A stretch of DNA of 64,000 nt from Lamellibrachia columna (GCA_963662155.1 OY759267.1:14367489-14431488); one strand, 5' to 3'; numbered from the stretch's first letter, positions 1-12,288 are shown. The notes: generated from the sequence alone by a model not told the origin. Translations and numbers: made by a program.

Positions 1-305
1 TCTGTAACATATATATATGAATATGTTACATATGCTACATACTGAATATACTACAGACTGAATATATTACAGATTTTTATACTTTGAAGATGTTGCAGAT
101 ACTACAAGTTGAAGATGTTACATATATCATAGGTTGAAAATGTTACAGTTGCTACAGGCTGAAAATGTTACAGATGTTATATGCTGAAGACGTTACAGAT
201 GCTACAGGCTGAACATTTTACAGATATTATATGTTGAAGATGTTACAAATGCTATAGAGTGGAGATGTTACAGATGTTATATGTTGAAGGTTGAAGATGT
301 TGCAT
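1..305. repeat. Degenerate 25-bp tandem repeat
   Basis: About eleven diverged copies of a 25-bp unit of the form GTTACAGATGCTACAGGCTG plus AAGAT run from the window edge to about 305. Units differ by several substitutions, so the array looks old. It may begin before the window. Confidence 0.75.
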
Positions 306-1340
306 GCTATGCCCCATCATCAGTCATTCACCACAGTCGATTTAGTTGTTTCGATTATATTGACAGGCTGCAATGATACTTGTGTTAATTTATTCAAATC
401 TTGACCATCTACTGCGACAAATATATTCTTAAATATGCTCGATATACAACAACGAAGATATAGGTTTGCAACATGTAAAAATAATTTACTTGTGGTGCAA
501 ACACCCACGCTGACGTCAGGCGTCCATTGTTCCAAACAGGAAAGACAATCTGCAAAACCATTGGGCTTGAGTATAGTCATAGCGCTAACGCAGTCATCAT
601 ATAAATTCCAGTTTGACAAATATCGACGATGGCATTTGCTGAAGGCAAGGGAATGCCAATCAGTGCGAGCATATTCTTGTCAGACAGCATCGCAATGAGT
701 AATCGTCGTATGTCCAACCTTCATTTCTCGAGGACTGCCCTCGCATGTGTTTTCTCCTAGAATAGACACGTCGTCTCCGCAAAAAACATTGCTGCCAGAA
801 GGCTTCCTGTCCGAGATGTGATTACTCGTTCGAGCGCGAACTGTCATGCTAGAAGGACGATCGGTGCATAGCAAACACCAGCATGCAATGACAAGTGACT
901 ACACGTGCAATGTGTACACTCGTAACGTTCAGCGACGTAACGTCAAGCTCCCGTCCAGTCAACAAGTGCTCTTTATGCGACCTCTTTGCCTTAATAATAA
1001 AAGCTAATGGGCTTACAACGGAGGAGAATCGATCATGTTATATAGGTTAATCCCAATGTTGTCTAATTTCTTATCTAAATGCGCAACTTGCCGCTTTTCC
1101 TAAAGGGAGATATATTGAGAAGAACTCTACAATTCAGATAGCATTCCCAAGTCGGATAAAACCTATACATTCGGCTATTTGTCATCAGCCTGCCCAGACA
1201 GTGTTTTGTCTGCAGAACTGGAACATGCAAATCCACCGTTTAAGAGACGTGCTCGTTTCTCCAGAGACTGACAAAGACGTTGACGTGGAGACAACTAGAC
1301 TGGTTTAAAGACGAACAATATAAATACAGACAGCCATTGG
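306..1340. other. Intergenic, no recognised gene
   Basis: Only short open frames (under 100 codons) occur here and none resembles a known domain or has a clear splice context. I see no transposon ends or repeats. Confidence 0.5.
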
Positions 1341-1616
<276 letters not shown>

Positions 1617-1761
1617 GTCTACGACGTAGACAGTAATTTTACGATGCGACTGTACGAATCCTATCGGATACCCCCAAAAGAAAATACTGGTTTGGCGTGG
1701 TGCAAAAGCATAATGCGTAAAATTGCAAAGCTGCTCAATTTTAACATGACTTACTGACTCA

Positions 1762-1890
1762 CCACAAGAAGGTGGAGATTGATCGGTCACGTTCTGCGAA
1801 AGAATGACGACAATGTAATCAAAACAGCCTTTAAGAAAAATTATCGAAAGACAATATGGAGGAGAACTGTGGAGAGAAAACTACATTATG
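1762..1890 (+). pseudogene. LINE 3' fragment (RTE-like C-terminal tail)
   Basis: The plus-strand translation contains [12 protein letters not shown] followed by a decayed match to the Arg/Trp-rich tail (W-RRT-E) found at the C-terminus of RTE-like reverse transcriptase ORFs. The same RW-WIGHTLRK pattern occurs in the larger element at 14756-16262. There is no RT core, so this is a short dead fragment. Confidence 0.5.
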
Positions 1891-2322
1891 CGCCAATAGT
1901 AAGCACGAAGAGGATTAAGACTTATGTACGTGGTGTTCCTGGAAAGCCTTCCGGAAAGAAACAACTTGAAGAAACTGTTTAAATATTAGCAGAAGGGACG
2001 ATATCTCATGTATTTGTATCTACACCAGTATGATTGCGTTGAAATACTGTTAATATTACAGCGAGGACAACTTCTGTAATCTTATTTAGGATATTTTTAA
2101 CATACCATAAGGAGATTGCTTCCAACATATGTTGGAAGCGAACTAAGAAAGATCAAGTTTGGGGATGGTTTTAATTTTAGCATATTAATATTGTTTACAA
2201 TGACATACTCATTGTAAAGAACACAAAAGCCACACCAATGTAGAAGCAACAGAAATGTGATTTTTGAGAAGAATGCTTAGAGTATATTGGACAAAAAAAG
2301 AGAAGTAACGAAGACACTCTAA
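1891..2322. other. Intergenic with a 22-bp perfect palindrome
   Basis: No gene is recognised. Positions 2118-2139 form a perfect palindrome, GCTTCCAACAT followed directly by its reverse complement. Confidence 0.6.
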
Positions 2323-4026
2323 GAACAAGTAACAATGAGAGTAGATTACGCGCAGAACAAGTAACAATGAGAGTAGATTACGCGCAGAACAAGTAACAAT
2401 GAGAGTAGATTACGCGCAGAACAAGTAACAATGAGAGTAGATTACGCGCAGAACAAGTAACAATGAGAGTAGATTACGCGCAGAACAAGTAACAATGAGA
2501 GTAGATTACGCGCAGAACAAGTAACAATGAGAGTAGATTACGCACAGAACAAGTAACAATGATAGTAGATTACGCGCAGAACAAGTAACAATGAGAGTAG
2601 ATTACGCGCAGAATAAGTAACAATGAGAGTAGATTACGCGCAGAATAAGTAACAATGAGAGAAGATTACGCGCAGAACAAATAACAATGAGAGTAGATTA
2701 CGCGCAGAACAAGTAACAATGAGAGTAGATTACGCGCAGAACAAGTAACAATGAGAGTAGATTACGCGCAGAACAAGTAACAATGAGAGTAGATTATGCG
2801 CAGAACAAGTAACAATGAGAGTAGATTACGCGCAGAATAAGTAACAATGAGAGAAGATTACGCGCAGAACAAATAACAATGAGAGTAGATTACGCGCAGA
2901 ACAAGTAACAATGAGAGTAGATTACGCGCAGAACAAGTAACAATGAGAGTAGATTACGCGCAGAACAAGTAACAATGAGAGTAGATTACCCCGCAGAACA
3001 AGTAACAATGAAAGTAGATTACGCGCAGAACAAGTAACAATGAAAGTAGATTACGCGCAGAACAAGTAACAATGAAAGTAGATTACGCGCAGAACAAGTA
3101 ACAATGAAAGTAGATTACGCGCAGAACAAGTAACAGTTAGAGTAGATTACGCGCAGACAAGTAACAGTTAGAGTAGATTACGCGCAGAACAAGTAACAAT
3201 GAGAGTAGATTACGCGCAGAACAAGTAACAATGAGAGTAGATTACGCGCAGAACAAGTAACAGTTAGAGTAGATTACGCGCAGAATAAGTAACAATGAGA
3301 GTTGATTACCCGCAGAACAAGTAGCAATGAGAGTAGATTACCCGCAGAACAAGTAACAATGAAAGTAGATTACGCGCAGAACAAGTAAAAATGAGAGTAG
3401 ATTACGCGCAGAACAAGTAACAATAAGAGTAGATTACGCGCAGAACAAGTAACAATGAGAGTAGATTACCCGCAGAACAAGTAACAATGAAAGTAGATTA
3501 CGCGCAGAACAAGTAACAATGAAAGTAGATTACGCGCAGAACAAGTAACAATGAAAGTAGATTACGCGCAGAACAAGTAACAATGAAAGTAGATTACGCG
3601 CAGAACAAGTAACAGTTAGAGTAGATTACGCGCAGAACAAGTAACAGTTAGAGTAGATTACGCGCAGAACAAGTAACAGTTAGAGTAGATTACGCGCAGA
3701 ACAAGTAACAATGAAAGTAGATTACGCGCAGAACAAGTAACAATGAGAGTAGATTACGCGCAGAACAAGTAACAATGAGAGTAGATTACGCGCAGAACAA
3801 GTAACAATGAGAGTAGATTACGCGCAGAACAAGTAACAATGAGAGTAGATTACGCGCAGAACAAGTAACAGTTAGAGTAGATTACGCGCAGAATAAGTAA
3901 CAATGAGAGTAGATTACCCGCAGAACAAGTAGCAATGAGAGTAGATTACCCGCAGAACAAGTAGCAATGAGAGTAGATTACCCGCAGAACAAGTAGCAAT
4001 GAGAGTAGATTACGCGCAGAATAAGG
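2323..4026. repeat. 32-bp minisatellite, about 53 copies
   Basis: The unit reads GTAACAATGAGAGTAGATTA followed by CGCGCAGAACAA (32 bp). Variants include AATGAAAG, CAGTTAGAG and GAATAAG. Variant strings recur at fixed distances: one block recurs 192 bp (6 units) later near 2640 and 2832, and the run of AATGAAAG units followed by CAGTTAGAG near 3000 recurs about 480 bp (15 units) later. This indicates segmental amplification within the array. Confidence 0.95.
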
Positions 4027-4660
4027 AACAAGACAAACAAATATTTAGGCAACATGATGGAAAATCTAGTGACAACGGGAAAGATTGGGGGGATAGAAGC
4101 AAATAATTAAAGCCACTGCTGTTCTAGCAGCATGGCTAGGGAAGAGCACAAACTAACTATTACAAGACACATGTGATCGTAGGAAATAGATTATCATGAT
4201 CGCCTACTCCTGCAGCGGACACGGCGCCAAGGCGATTACTCATTGTGAGCTACCACCTCAGAGTTGGGTGTACAATGCTATGAATACATCCGTTCAGCTA
4301 CTATTGTATGCCTATTAGCAGATGAAAAATATTATTTTATGACGACGAGTTATTTCTGCACAGCTGTGCGGAGCAACCCACTCCTTGCATCTGCGATATA
4401 GCTCTGTGTAACGAGTCTAACGACCTTGGTCTTTCCAACTGACAAAGATGCATTTTGAAATTCTATCACCTGCGGTCTGGGCCTTAAGGATCCAGGGTTT
4501 GCTAATTGAGCGAGCACTTTTTTCAAATTCTGTGCAGATCGATAGACGCGGACGATATGATGAAGCCCGTTTCGTCAGTGTTTTGCATTCGCTGCGATAT
4601 CTCGTTTCCATGTCCTTTAATTAATTACTCACCTGCCCTGACGATCCGCGTCTATCTGTG
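4027..4660. other. Intergenic, no recognised gene
   Basis: Unique-looking sequence with no domain-bearing frame, splice structure or repeat that I can recognise. Confidence 0.5.
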
Positions 4661-4664
4661 ATAA

Positions 4665-5000
4665 ATTGCGTCACATCGCCTTGCAGGCAAAAGCACGTCA
4701 TAAACGAATTGCTTCAGCGGGCAGCAGGATGAGAAATCACGATTGGTTTTAATATTAATTAGGGTGTTACGAAACAATAGAATGGTATTTCGTCGCACCG
4801 CCTAGCTGGCAAAAGCACGCCAGATGAATGGCTTCAACGGGTTGCAAGCATTGAAATCACAGAGGGTGTTAATATTAATCAGGGTGTTACGAAACAATAG
4901 ATTGGCAATTCGCCGCACCGCCTAGCTGGCAAAAGCTCGGCAGAGACGAATCGATGTAGCGTGTAGCACGCAGTGAAATCAGTTGTGGTATGAAACAATG
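4665..5000. repeat. Three tandem copies of a 120-bp unit
   Basis: The segments starting near 4675, 4794 and 4914 share GCACCGCCTAGCTGGCAAAA and, about 70 bp further on, GGGTGTTACGAAACAATAG. Spacing is about 120 bp. Copies are diverged at their 3' parts. No coding potential. Confidence 0.7.
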
Positions 5001-5301
5001 ACCGAAACAGTGGCGAAAACGCTGATATCCAACCTACAAAACTACGCATTGAATGAATAAAATAACTAATAAATATATGTTTCTTGTAAGACACATTAAC
5101 ACAATCAAATATGTGTTATATTATGATGTCCGGAAGAATATCACGAAAAGCCATATGTCAATCTGGAAAAACACAATTTTATGCTGGCAATCTTTCTTTG
5201 AGACATTTTGTTAATTTAACACGTTGGGACTTATCTCTGTAGATAAAGGTTTATCTTCGGAGGATGTTTGATACATTTCGGCCATTGTAGCTCATGCGTC
5301 T

Positions 5302-5817
5302 GTGTTAGTTACACATGATGTGACTAGAATAGGGGGTGATTTTATTCACTGCAAGCTGGAATTCAGTCTTCCAGGCTTCTCGCAGTATGTTAAAAGTGAC
5401 ACTCGCAAAGGCAAGACGCTGGACAAATGTTATGGGAATATACCATCTATTGCCAACTCAGACCATGATACTGTTCATCTCATACCCACATACCGACCAG
5501 ACCTGAAGAGAAGCAAACCCGTGTTGAAAACCGGTAATGTGTGGTCTGTTGACAATGTAGAGAGGCTTAAGGACTGTTTCATGTGCACAGACTGGGAGGT
5601 TTCCATTCAGGACAATCCCGACATCAACACTGCTACAGATTCAGTGACAGACTATATCAAGTTTTGCACAAAAACTGTCATTACAAAGAAAACTGTGAAA
5701 TGTTTTCCCAACAACAAACCTTACATAACCAAGGAGATCAAAGACGGCATACAAAACAAAGCTGGCGTTTGCAAGAAAAGACAGACAAGAGGTCAAATGG
5801 GTGCAAAAGGAACTTAA
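5302..5817 (+). pseudogene. LINE endonuclease domain, C-terminal part
   Basis: An open frame of 171 codons covers the end of an exonuclease-endonuclease-phosphatase domain (the S-D-H-D-T-V-H motif carries the catalytic Asp/His) and the linker VWSVDNVERLKDCF-CTDW typical of Rex1/L2-like ORF2 proteins. The true start codon of the element is missing through 5' truncation, so the first Met here is not a real start. The frame shifts into the RT segment near position 5800. Confidence 0.8.
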
Positions 5818-6914
5818 CGCCAAATTGAGAGAGGAAAAACGACACAACAAAGACAAAATGGAGAAACATTTTAATTGCATGAACAATAAAACATTATGGG
5901 ATACAATGAAGTCGGCTATAAATATGAACTGTACTAGGAAACCAATACACACTACACATGAACAGGCTTTTGCTGACGAAATGAATGATTTTTACAGACG
6001 TTTTGATACTCAGGACTCTTCCAGTAGATGTGATTCTGTGCTCAGCGATGTGTTTGTCAGTAATGCCGATAGCCTTGAAATTGATGTAGATGTTGTTACC
6101 AAAGTCTTCCAACATGTATGTAGTAGGAAAGCAACTGGTCCTGATGTCATTTCAGCTTTTTTATTGAAAACATTTGCTGAAGAGCTGGCACCGGCTTGGT
6201 GCCCCATATTCCAATTTTCGGTCGATAGCCACAGGGTACTAATACTCTGGAAAACCTCCTATATTACTCCTGTACCAAAGAAAACTTGCCCAAAGGAAAA
6301 CAATGATTACAGACCTGTTGCACTTACATCAACTGTCATGAAATGTTTGGAACACATAGCGGCTTGTAAACTGAGGTTAGACGTTCAGGACTATCTTGGC
6401 CCATTCCAATATGCCTACAGGCAGGGGAGAGGAACATATGATGCTGTCAACACTGTTGTCCATTTAATTTTGAAACACTTAGACAAGCCCAAGGCTTTTG
6501 CTAGACTACAGTTTATAGACTAGCTTGGTGTTCAAACTTATCCAACCTCACACCCTGCTCACTAAGCTGAAACAAATGAACGTCAATCCATATATCATCA
6601 AGTGGTATCATTCTTTTCTAACAGACATAGTGCAGCTTGTTAAAGTAAATCAGACTCTTTCCCAAACTGTGGTAACAAATACCGGTGCACCCCAAGCTTG
6701 TGTCAGTTCGCCGACTTTGTACATTATGTATACAAATGACTGTACCAGCAGCAGTACTAACAACTACATAATCAAATTTTCTAATGACTCGGCTATTCTT
6801 AGTCTGTTACATGCTATTCTGACATCACTATGTACACTTCTGAAATTGAAAGCTTTGTACATTGGTGTGACAACAACCACCTCAAACTCAATGTTAGTAA
6901 GACTCAAGATATGA
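5801..6914 (+). pseudogene. LINE reverse transcriptase, frameshifted
   Basis: Fingers and palm of a non-LTR reverse transcriptase are spread over two frames (5801-6523 and 6525-6914), joined by a one-base slip at the FID motif near 6520. The active-site box is FSND instead of FADD, removing a catalytic aspartate. A third frame takes over at about 6825. Confidence 0.85.
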
Positions 6915-7462
6915 TTTTTGATGCTAAATGTATTGCTGCCGATCACGTGCCTGTTGTTATCCATGGTGAAGAAATTGCCCAGATCAGTCAGTACAAATAC
7001 CTAGGTGTCCATCTTGATAACAAACTTAGCTGGAATGTCCATGTTCACAGTGTGTGCTCCAAAGTCCACCAGCGGTTGTATTTTCTCCGAAGACTGAGAG
7101 CTTTTGGTGTTAATGAGAAAATACTTGTTTTTTTTTATCGCTCCATTATTGAAAGCATACTGCGCTATGGGATTACTGTCTGGTTTGGCAATCTGTCTGT
7201 TCAGTCGAAATCACAGCTTTCTCGCTTAATGAGAAGTGCCATGAAAATAACAGATTCCACATCTCCCACGATCTCCCTTCAGGAGATTTTTGAACAGACA
7301 TTAAGAAGACAGTCAGTCAAGATTATTTATGACACCAAACATGTTTTACACAATGAATTTCAGCTCCTGCCATCTGGCAGACGCTATAGAACTCCTCCGT
7401 GCAGGCTTAATAGATGCAAATACTCATTTGTGCCACTGTCCATTAAACAACTCAACTCATGA
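6830..7462 (+). pseudogene. LINE ORF2 C-terminal domain
   Basis: A 210-codon frame carries FVHWCDNNHLKLNVSKT, YKYLGVHLDNKLSW, the LYFLRRLRAFGV block and RYGITVWFGN, which are the thumb and post-thumb signatures of CR1/L2/Rex1 ORF2. It ends at a genuine-looking stop (7460-7462) about 220 bp before the 3' tail, matching a short 3' UTR. Confidence 0.85.
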
Positions 7463-7690
7463 TGCCTGCTGCAACAGTGTCACTTGTCGTTCCTAGCATA
7501 ACTAGTAATGTGTATGCAATGTGTATATTGTCTAATCATTATTTATGTGTGTATTTATTTTTATTATTATTACTATTAGTTTTAGTCTGTTTCACTGTTT
7601 TACTTATCTGCCGCTTTTATAGAATGGTTTTATGTATATATTGCAGTCATTGTTCAATTCATTGTTGAGACAATAAATAATTATCTTATC

Positions 7691-7949
7691 TTATCTTAGA
7701 TATAAAGACCACCATTCCGCCAGTCCACGGCAGGTGACACATTTAACTCCTGTGTGGGATGTGTTACTTCCCGTAGCATAAACACTAGAAGGAAGGGGTC
7801 TCTTCAAAAAGACACAGGCAACCGGTCCTCTGGAACCCCTGTCCTCTGGAACCCCACTCCTCTTGAACCCCAGTTCTCTCGAACCCCAAACTGATTCTCT
7901 AATTCATATTCTCCTAAAGATATGTTGCTAGCATCGTGAACACGAACCA
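7691..7949. other. Intergenic with short CTGGAACCCC repeats
   Basis: Between 7825 and 7890 a degenerate unit of about 16 bp (CCTCTGGAACCCC and variants) is repeated four to five times. Otherwise nothing is recognised. Confidence 0.55.
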
Positions 7950-8274
7950 CGCCAGGCGAGATACCGCCAGGCGAGGTACAGCCAGGCGAGGTACCGCCAG
8001 GCGAGGTTCCGCCAGGCGAGGTACCGCCAGGCGAGGTTCCGCCAGGCGAGGTACCGCCAGGCGAGGTTCCGCCAGGCGAGGTACCGCCAGGCGAGGTACC
8101 GCCAGGCGATGTACCGCCAGGCGAGGTACCACCAGGCGAGGTACCGCCAGGCGAGGTACCGCCAGGCGATGTACCGCCAGGCGAGGTTCCGCCAGGCGAG
8201 GTACCGCCAGGCGAGGTACCGCCAGGCGATGTACCGCCAGGCGAGGTACCACCAGGCGAGGTTCCGCCAGGCGG
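7950..8274. repeat. 15-bp minisatellite, about 21 copies
   Basis: Unit GCCAGGCGAGGTACC with G/T and A/T variants. Being a multiple of three, it is open in several frames (for example GGTSP repeats on the minus strand). No start or splice context supports a protein. Confidence 0.95.
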
Positions 8275-9797
8275 GATTATGCGCGGGTTTCCTACTAGCA
8301 TGGTCTGGCCAAGCTTGGTGCTGTTGGCTTTTAATCAGCAACATTCTGGCGACATCGTTCATATCGGTAATAATATGACACCAGGCGACAATGGTGACAG
8401 GCGACACACCAGGCGACAATGGTGACAGGCGACACACAAGGGAATAACCCTTAATAATATAACAATAGCTAAAACATATCAATAACACATTGCTCGTCGG
8501 CACAACCCTTCAAATATTCACAGACCTGGTACACTTTTGTGTGACAACGCAGGTTTCACCGCACAAACAGGACATCGGAAATCTCACACCGGAGATCTAA
8601 ACATCGATAAAGCATCCTGTCAAAGTATGACACCATTCCGCATTTGGAAACCATTAAGGGGAATCAATTGCCGTGAAAATGATAATTAACCTATCGGATG
8701 AGCGTATGTGGGTTCTGTTGAATTAATGATCTACCACAAAAACACCAACCAAAATGTCACACGTTTCGCAAGACTGAGAGTTCTATTAAGCGAGCCCCTG
8801 GGGTCGTTTGACTAAAAGCCGAGAAGATTATTCAAATGACAACTGCCTACACTGGCAGTTGATGGAACGAGCCCCTGTTTGAACTTCGTAGCAACTATCG
8901 TCTCAACTCAAGTCTTCGCCACTAAAAGATTCTTATTATGCGTGTTTCTCATCTTTCATTTCGTTTCCGGTCTACCATCACATGCTGACAATTTTATTTC
9001 GTTTCCTCCCTACTATCACGTGACGTCCCCTTCGACGTCCGTGGCTAGTGACGTGTTTGTGGATGGCAGGTCGTACGTTTTGCGCATTTTCGGAATGATG
9101 CACCCTGGGATACCTCGGGGTCCATCTACGGATTTTCACCCACGTAAACAGGGAAATAATTACATTTTATTCATTTGAGAATATGTAATGAAGTTAGCAT
9201 ATCGTATTCTAAATCATATAAACATAACGTTTGCAAAATCATATAACACCACATATGCGGGGTACAGAACTACGACGTTGATCGATCAACCTTTGATCGA
9301 TCTAAGGATCGATACATAACGATGTGAATGGAATGAATGAATGAATGAATGAATTCAACGCGGCAGACCGACTTATTTTTCTTTCTTTCTGCTATTGCTG
9401 CGTGGTAATTCACCGCTAGGTCGAAACTGTGACGCGCGCGTCAAGAAATGTCTGTTTTAGCCAATCCATAATAGATATATGATATAAGTTCAACGACTTA
9501 CATTGCGTCATGTTATCTGTAACGGCGGTGGGCAGCGGGAAATTGAATTATACTATCATTCCAATCGTCCAATATCCTGTACTTCAAGCACAAAAGTGAT
9601 ATGTGGATGAGTGGAGCATTTGAGAGACTCAAAGGCCGAGGGAGTATGGTCATAAATAAGGGTTGACTGAGTACTCACTCTGGCGTCGTACAGCAGAGAA
9701 AACAATTCCCCATTGCTCGACTGGAGAGCCTGATGTCATCTCTCAACGTCGGGGCAATGGTTGGTTGTTTGGCTTGTGGATAGTTCGTTGGCTGTTT
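8275..9797. other. Gene-free stretch with minor repeats
   Basis: Two tandem 28-bp copies of CACCAGGCGACAATGGTGAC plus AGGCGACA lie at 8379-8434; they share the CAGGCGA core with the adjacent minisatellite. Positions 9277-9290 are a perfect palindrome GTTGATCGATCAAC, followed by two further ATCGAT sites. A short (GAAT)n tract lies at about 9330-9352. No supported gene. Confidence 0.6.
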
Positions 9798-10062
9798 GGG
9801 GCGGGCGGGCGGGCGGGCGGGCGGGCGGGCGGGCGGGCGGGCGGGCGGGCGGGCGGGCGGGCGGGCGGGCGGGCGGGCGGGCGGGCGGGCGGGCGGGCGG
9901 GCGGGCGGGCGGGCGGGCGGGCGGGCGGGCGGGCGGGCGGGCGGGCGGGCGGGCGGGCGGGCGGGCGGGCGGGCGGGCGGGCGGGCGGGCGGGCGGGCGG
10001 GCGGGCGGGCGGGCGGGCGGGCGGGCGGGCGGGCGGGCGGGCGGGCGGGCGGGCGGGCGGGG
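9798..10062. repeat. GGGC tetranucleotide microsatellite, about 66 copies
   Basis: Uninterrupted (GGGC)n of about 265 bp. Runs of three G every four bases on the plus strand make it a strong candidate for G-quadruplex formation. Long Gly-Arg-Ala frames across it are artefacts. Confidence 0.97.
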
Positions 10063-10120
<58 letters not shown>

Positions 10121-10121
10121 C

Positions 10122-10173
<52 letters not shown>
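10063..10173. repeat. GTGC tetranucleotide microsatellite
   Basis: (GTGC)n of about 27 copies directly abuts the GGGC tract, with a single C substitution near 10121. The junction suggests the GGGC block arose from the GTGC block by a point change followed by expansion, or the reverse. Confidence 0.95.
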
Positions 10174-10821
10174 GGCATATCATACGAGCGGGAATATCAC
10201 TCGATATATGGTTGTCTTTCGAAGCCATTCAGTATTGTATGTGTGTTGTTGTGTATATAATATTATATGCCACAAGGAAGAGTATTATCTCAACAACATG
10301 TTATACATCTAACCCTGAGTGTGATATGTTATTTCCCCATCATGGACGCAGGATATAAGGGACAACGTGGTCTCATCCGACACAAAAATGTCCAACTTCC
10401 TGTGCCAGGTGTTTAGCGTCGGCAACTGGCCTGGGGTTCGTAGCAAGTAGGCCATATACCTCCTGCGGCGAGAACCTAGTCATTGACACCCTTCGGGTTA
10501 CAAGGCGCACAAATAGCATATTTGGTTCGAGACAGCGAAATACGCGTACACTGTTACCCGGTCCTCATATATCTTTGTGCGCATGGGTGGGAAATTGCAG
10601 TTTTTTATAACAATACTCGCAACAATGGGGCAAGAAAAATTACTTCATCTGAGATTATATTTGAGCGATTCACTTCTGTGTCAGAAGTCGTTTCTGTGTG
10701 GCACTTCAAGTATCGCTCCTTGTTTAGCGCTGTGGCCTCTGATATCAGATTTCGCGTCACGTTGGATGGGTAAGTATTTCGTCCACCTTTTAGATGCCAC
10801 GCACACATGTATAGGTCTCTA
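10174..10821. other. Intergenic, no recognised gene
   Basis: Overlapping frames of 90-96 codons on the plus strand show no recognisable domain, and no splice signals support them. Confidence 0.45.
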
Positions 10822-11430
10822 TTATGTCCCCGCGCGGGCCCGACGATAAAAAAGGTTTGACAGCTTCCGGTCTGTCAGCCTAGGCACCAGCTTCGTTGCT
10901 CTACGCTGCACGTTTTCAAGCAGGTCTTGGCGACGCTTCAGTAGAGATGACCGCACAACATTTCCATATTCTAGCAGTGGACTGATCATTCTTGTGAACA
11001 GTTTGACATGAGTGATGCCATCCATGTAGCTGTAGGCGTGTCTGGTCACAGCAGCGGATCCAGGGGGGTCTTAGGGGTGTCGAGACCCCCCTAAGCCATG
11101 GAGGGGGGTCTTAGACCCCCCTGTGTATGTGGTAAATATTACGGTCAAGGACAACGTATACATGATACAGGCTTACTTCGGAACTATAGTGTCAATGTAA
11201 GTACAAAATATTAGCAGCCGGCTAATATTAACTCTTCTGTTAGTAGAACGATACGTGTCGTCCCGTCCCCCCACCACCCCCCGGAGTAAGTAAAACGACA
11301 TGTAACTACGACTGGTTGAGACCCCCCTGCCAACAAGCCTAGATCCGCTCCTGGGCCAGACCAAGCAGTCCTCTGGCTTTGTTCATTGCCTCTTCAACAT
11401 GGTCAGGCGATATGGACTCCTACGTGGTGT
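10822..11430 (-). mobile_element. CR1-like LINE fragment, interrupted by a MITE
   Basis: The minus strand at 10822-11048 encodes SPLLEYGNVV-SSLLKRRQDL followed by LENVQRRATKLVP, the conserved C-terminal RT signature of CR1-type LINEs. On the other side of the 11049-11353 insertion the minus strand resumes with VEEAMNKARGLLGL, the segment that normally lies directly upstream. The MITE therefore landed inside the LINE. Both ends of the LINE are truncated. Confidence 0.8.
11049..11353. mobile_element. hAT-like MITE, about 305 bp
   Basis: The termini are CAGCAGCGGATCCAGG at the left and the reverse complement of CAGGAGCGGATCTAGG at the right (14 of 16 matching). CAG...CTG ends with a GCGGATC core are typical of non-autonomous hAT elements. 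The interior is C/G-run rich (GGGGGGTCTTAG, GACCCCCCTAAG) and non-coding. I cannot see a clean 8-bp target duplication, so the superfamily call is tentative although the interruption of the CR1 frame fixes the boundaries. Confidence 0.75.
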
Positions 11431-12288
11431 TCGTTAGTCGTTAGAGGTATAACGGTATCATTGTTTGTCGCTGAATATTCCAGTGGGCCTGTTTTTTGCT
11501 GATGTCTTCCGTTTGTTTTGCATTAAAACAGATCTGCCATGTCTCAGAACAGTTCTTCAAGCAAGACATATCCTCTAGGAGTGTACCGTGTTCTTCAAGC
11601 CTGCCAATTCGTAAACCTTTGTACCAGCAAATAGGGTGACCATGGAGGATACCATCCCAGGCATATTGTTGATGCTACGAAAATCGCAAGTTACGAAATT
11701 CTCGCGAGGTTTTGCCCGCGTTGCAACGGCTGTAGTAACTAAAATTTACTTCCATTTAAGTAATGTTTTGCAATTTTAGTTCTGCATGCGTGTTAATGTT
11801 TATGAATGACAAGACATAAAAATTGATGAAAATTCAAGAAAAGCCGATGAGTTGTCAATATAGCAACTATGGGTGCAAAACATAATGTAGCAATGACATT
11901 TGAAAAATAGTAATGCATAGATAATATACGTAGTCAGAAAGTTGTTGACAAGAAGTATTTGTAAACTAATTCGACTAGTGTACTGCCGAAACTCTGACAC
12001 CGACAGTAACTTGACTCGAGTAAGATTAAATTGTGTAAGTGGCAAGTGCCCCTATGACGTGGCTTCGTCTTTTCGAAATAATCGAAATCGAAAACATCGA
12101 CATCGATATATTGTCCAATTGTTATGCGTTATCTGTCAGGAATGATATGCTTGCGTGTGGATTGAACAACAAGTCTGCCAAATAAAGAAATGAAAAGGGA
12201 AACCACTGTCTTGTTGTAATACTGAGTGTCCAGCATAAGTTATATTTTTATTCACCTATGACTATGCCTACGAGTCTATGTGTATGAA
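11431..12288. other. Intergenic, no recognised gene
   Basis: AT-rich sequence without recognisable domains. The segment to about 11660 could be further upstream CR1 sequence, but I cannot align it convincingly. Confidence 0.4.

Larger units (their letters stand above)
5281..7690 (+). mobile_element. 5'-truncated CR1/L2/Rex1-type LINE, decayed
   Basis: The element starts inside the apurinic endonuclease domain (about 5302-5817, with the conserved SDHDTVHLIP block), continues into the reverse transcriptase (5801-6914) and ends with the thumb/C-terminal region (6830-7462). A short TTATC-repeat tail lies at 7680-7698, as is usual for non-LTR elements of this group. RT blocks visible in order: KATGPDVISAFLLK, YRPVALTSTVMKCLEHI, PFQYAYRQGRGT, GAPQACVSSPTLY and KFSNDSAIL. 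The reading frame breaks near 5800, 6520 and 6825. The catalytic F/Y-A-D-D box reads FSND, and the GAPQG box has Ala for Gly, so this copy cannot be active. The clade assignment rests on recalled family patterns. Confidence 0.88.

Noticed and set aside
7804..8503. Collagen-like GGTSP and related repeat frames
   Set aside because: Unit length of 15 bp makes several frames open by default; no signal peptide, splice or start context.
9663..10358. Gly-Arg-Ala and Pro-Ala-Arg repeat proteins
   Set aside because: Translation of GGGC and GTGC microsatellites.
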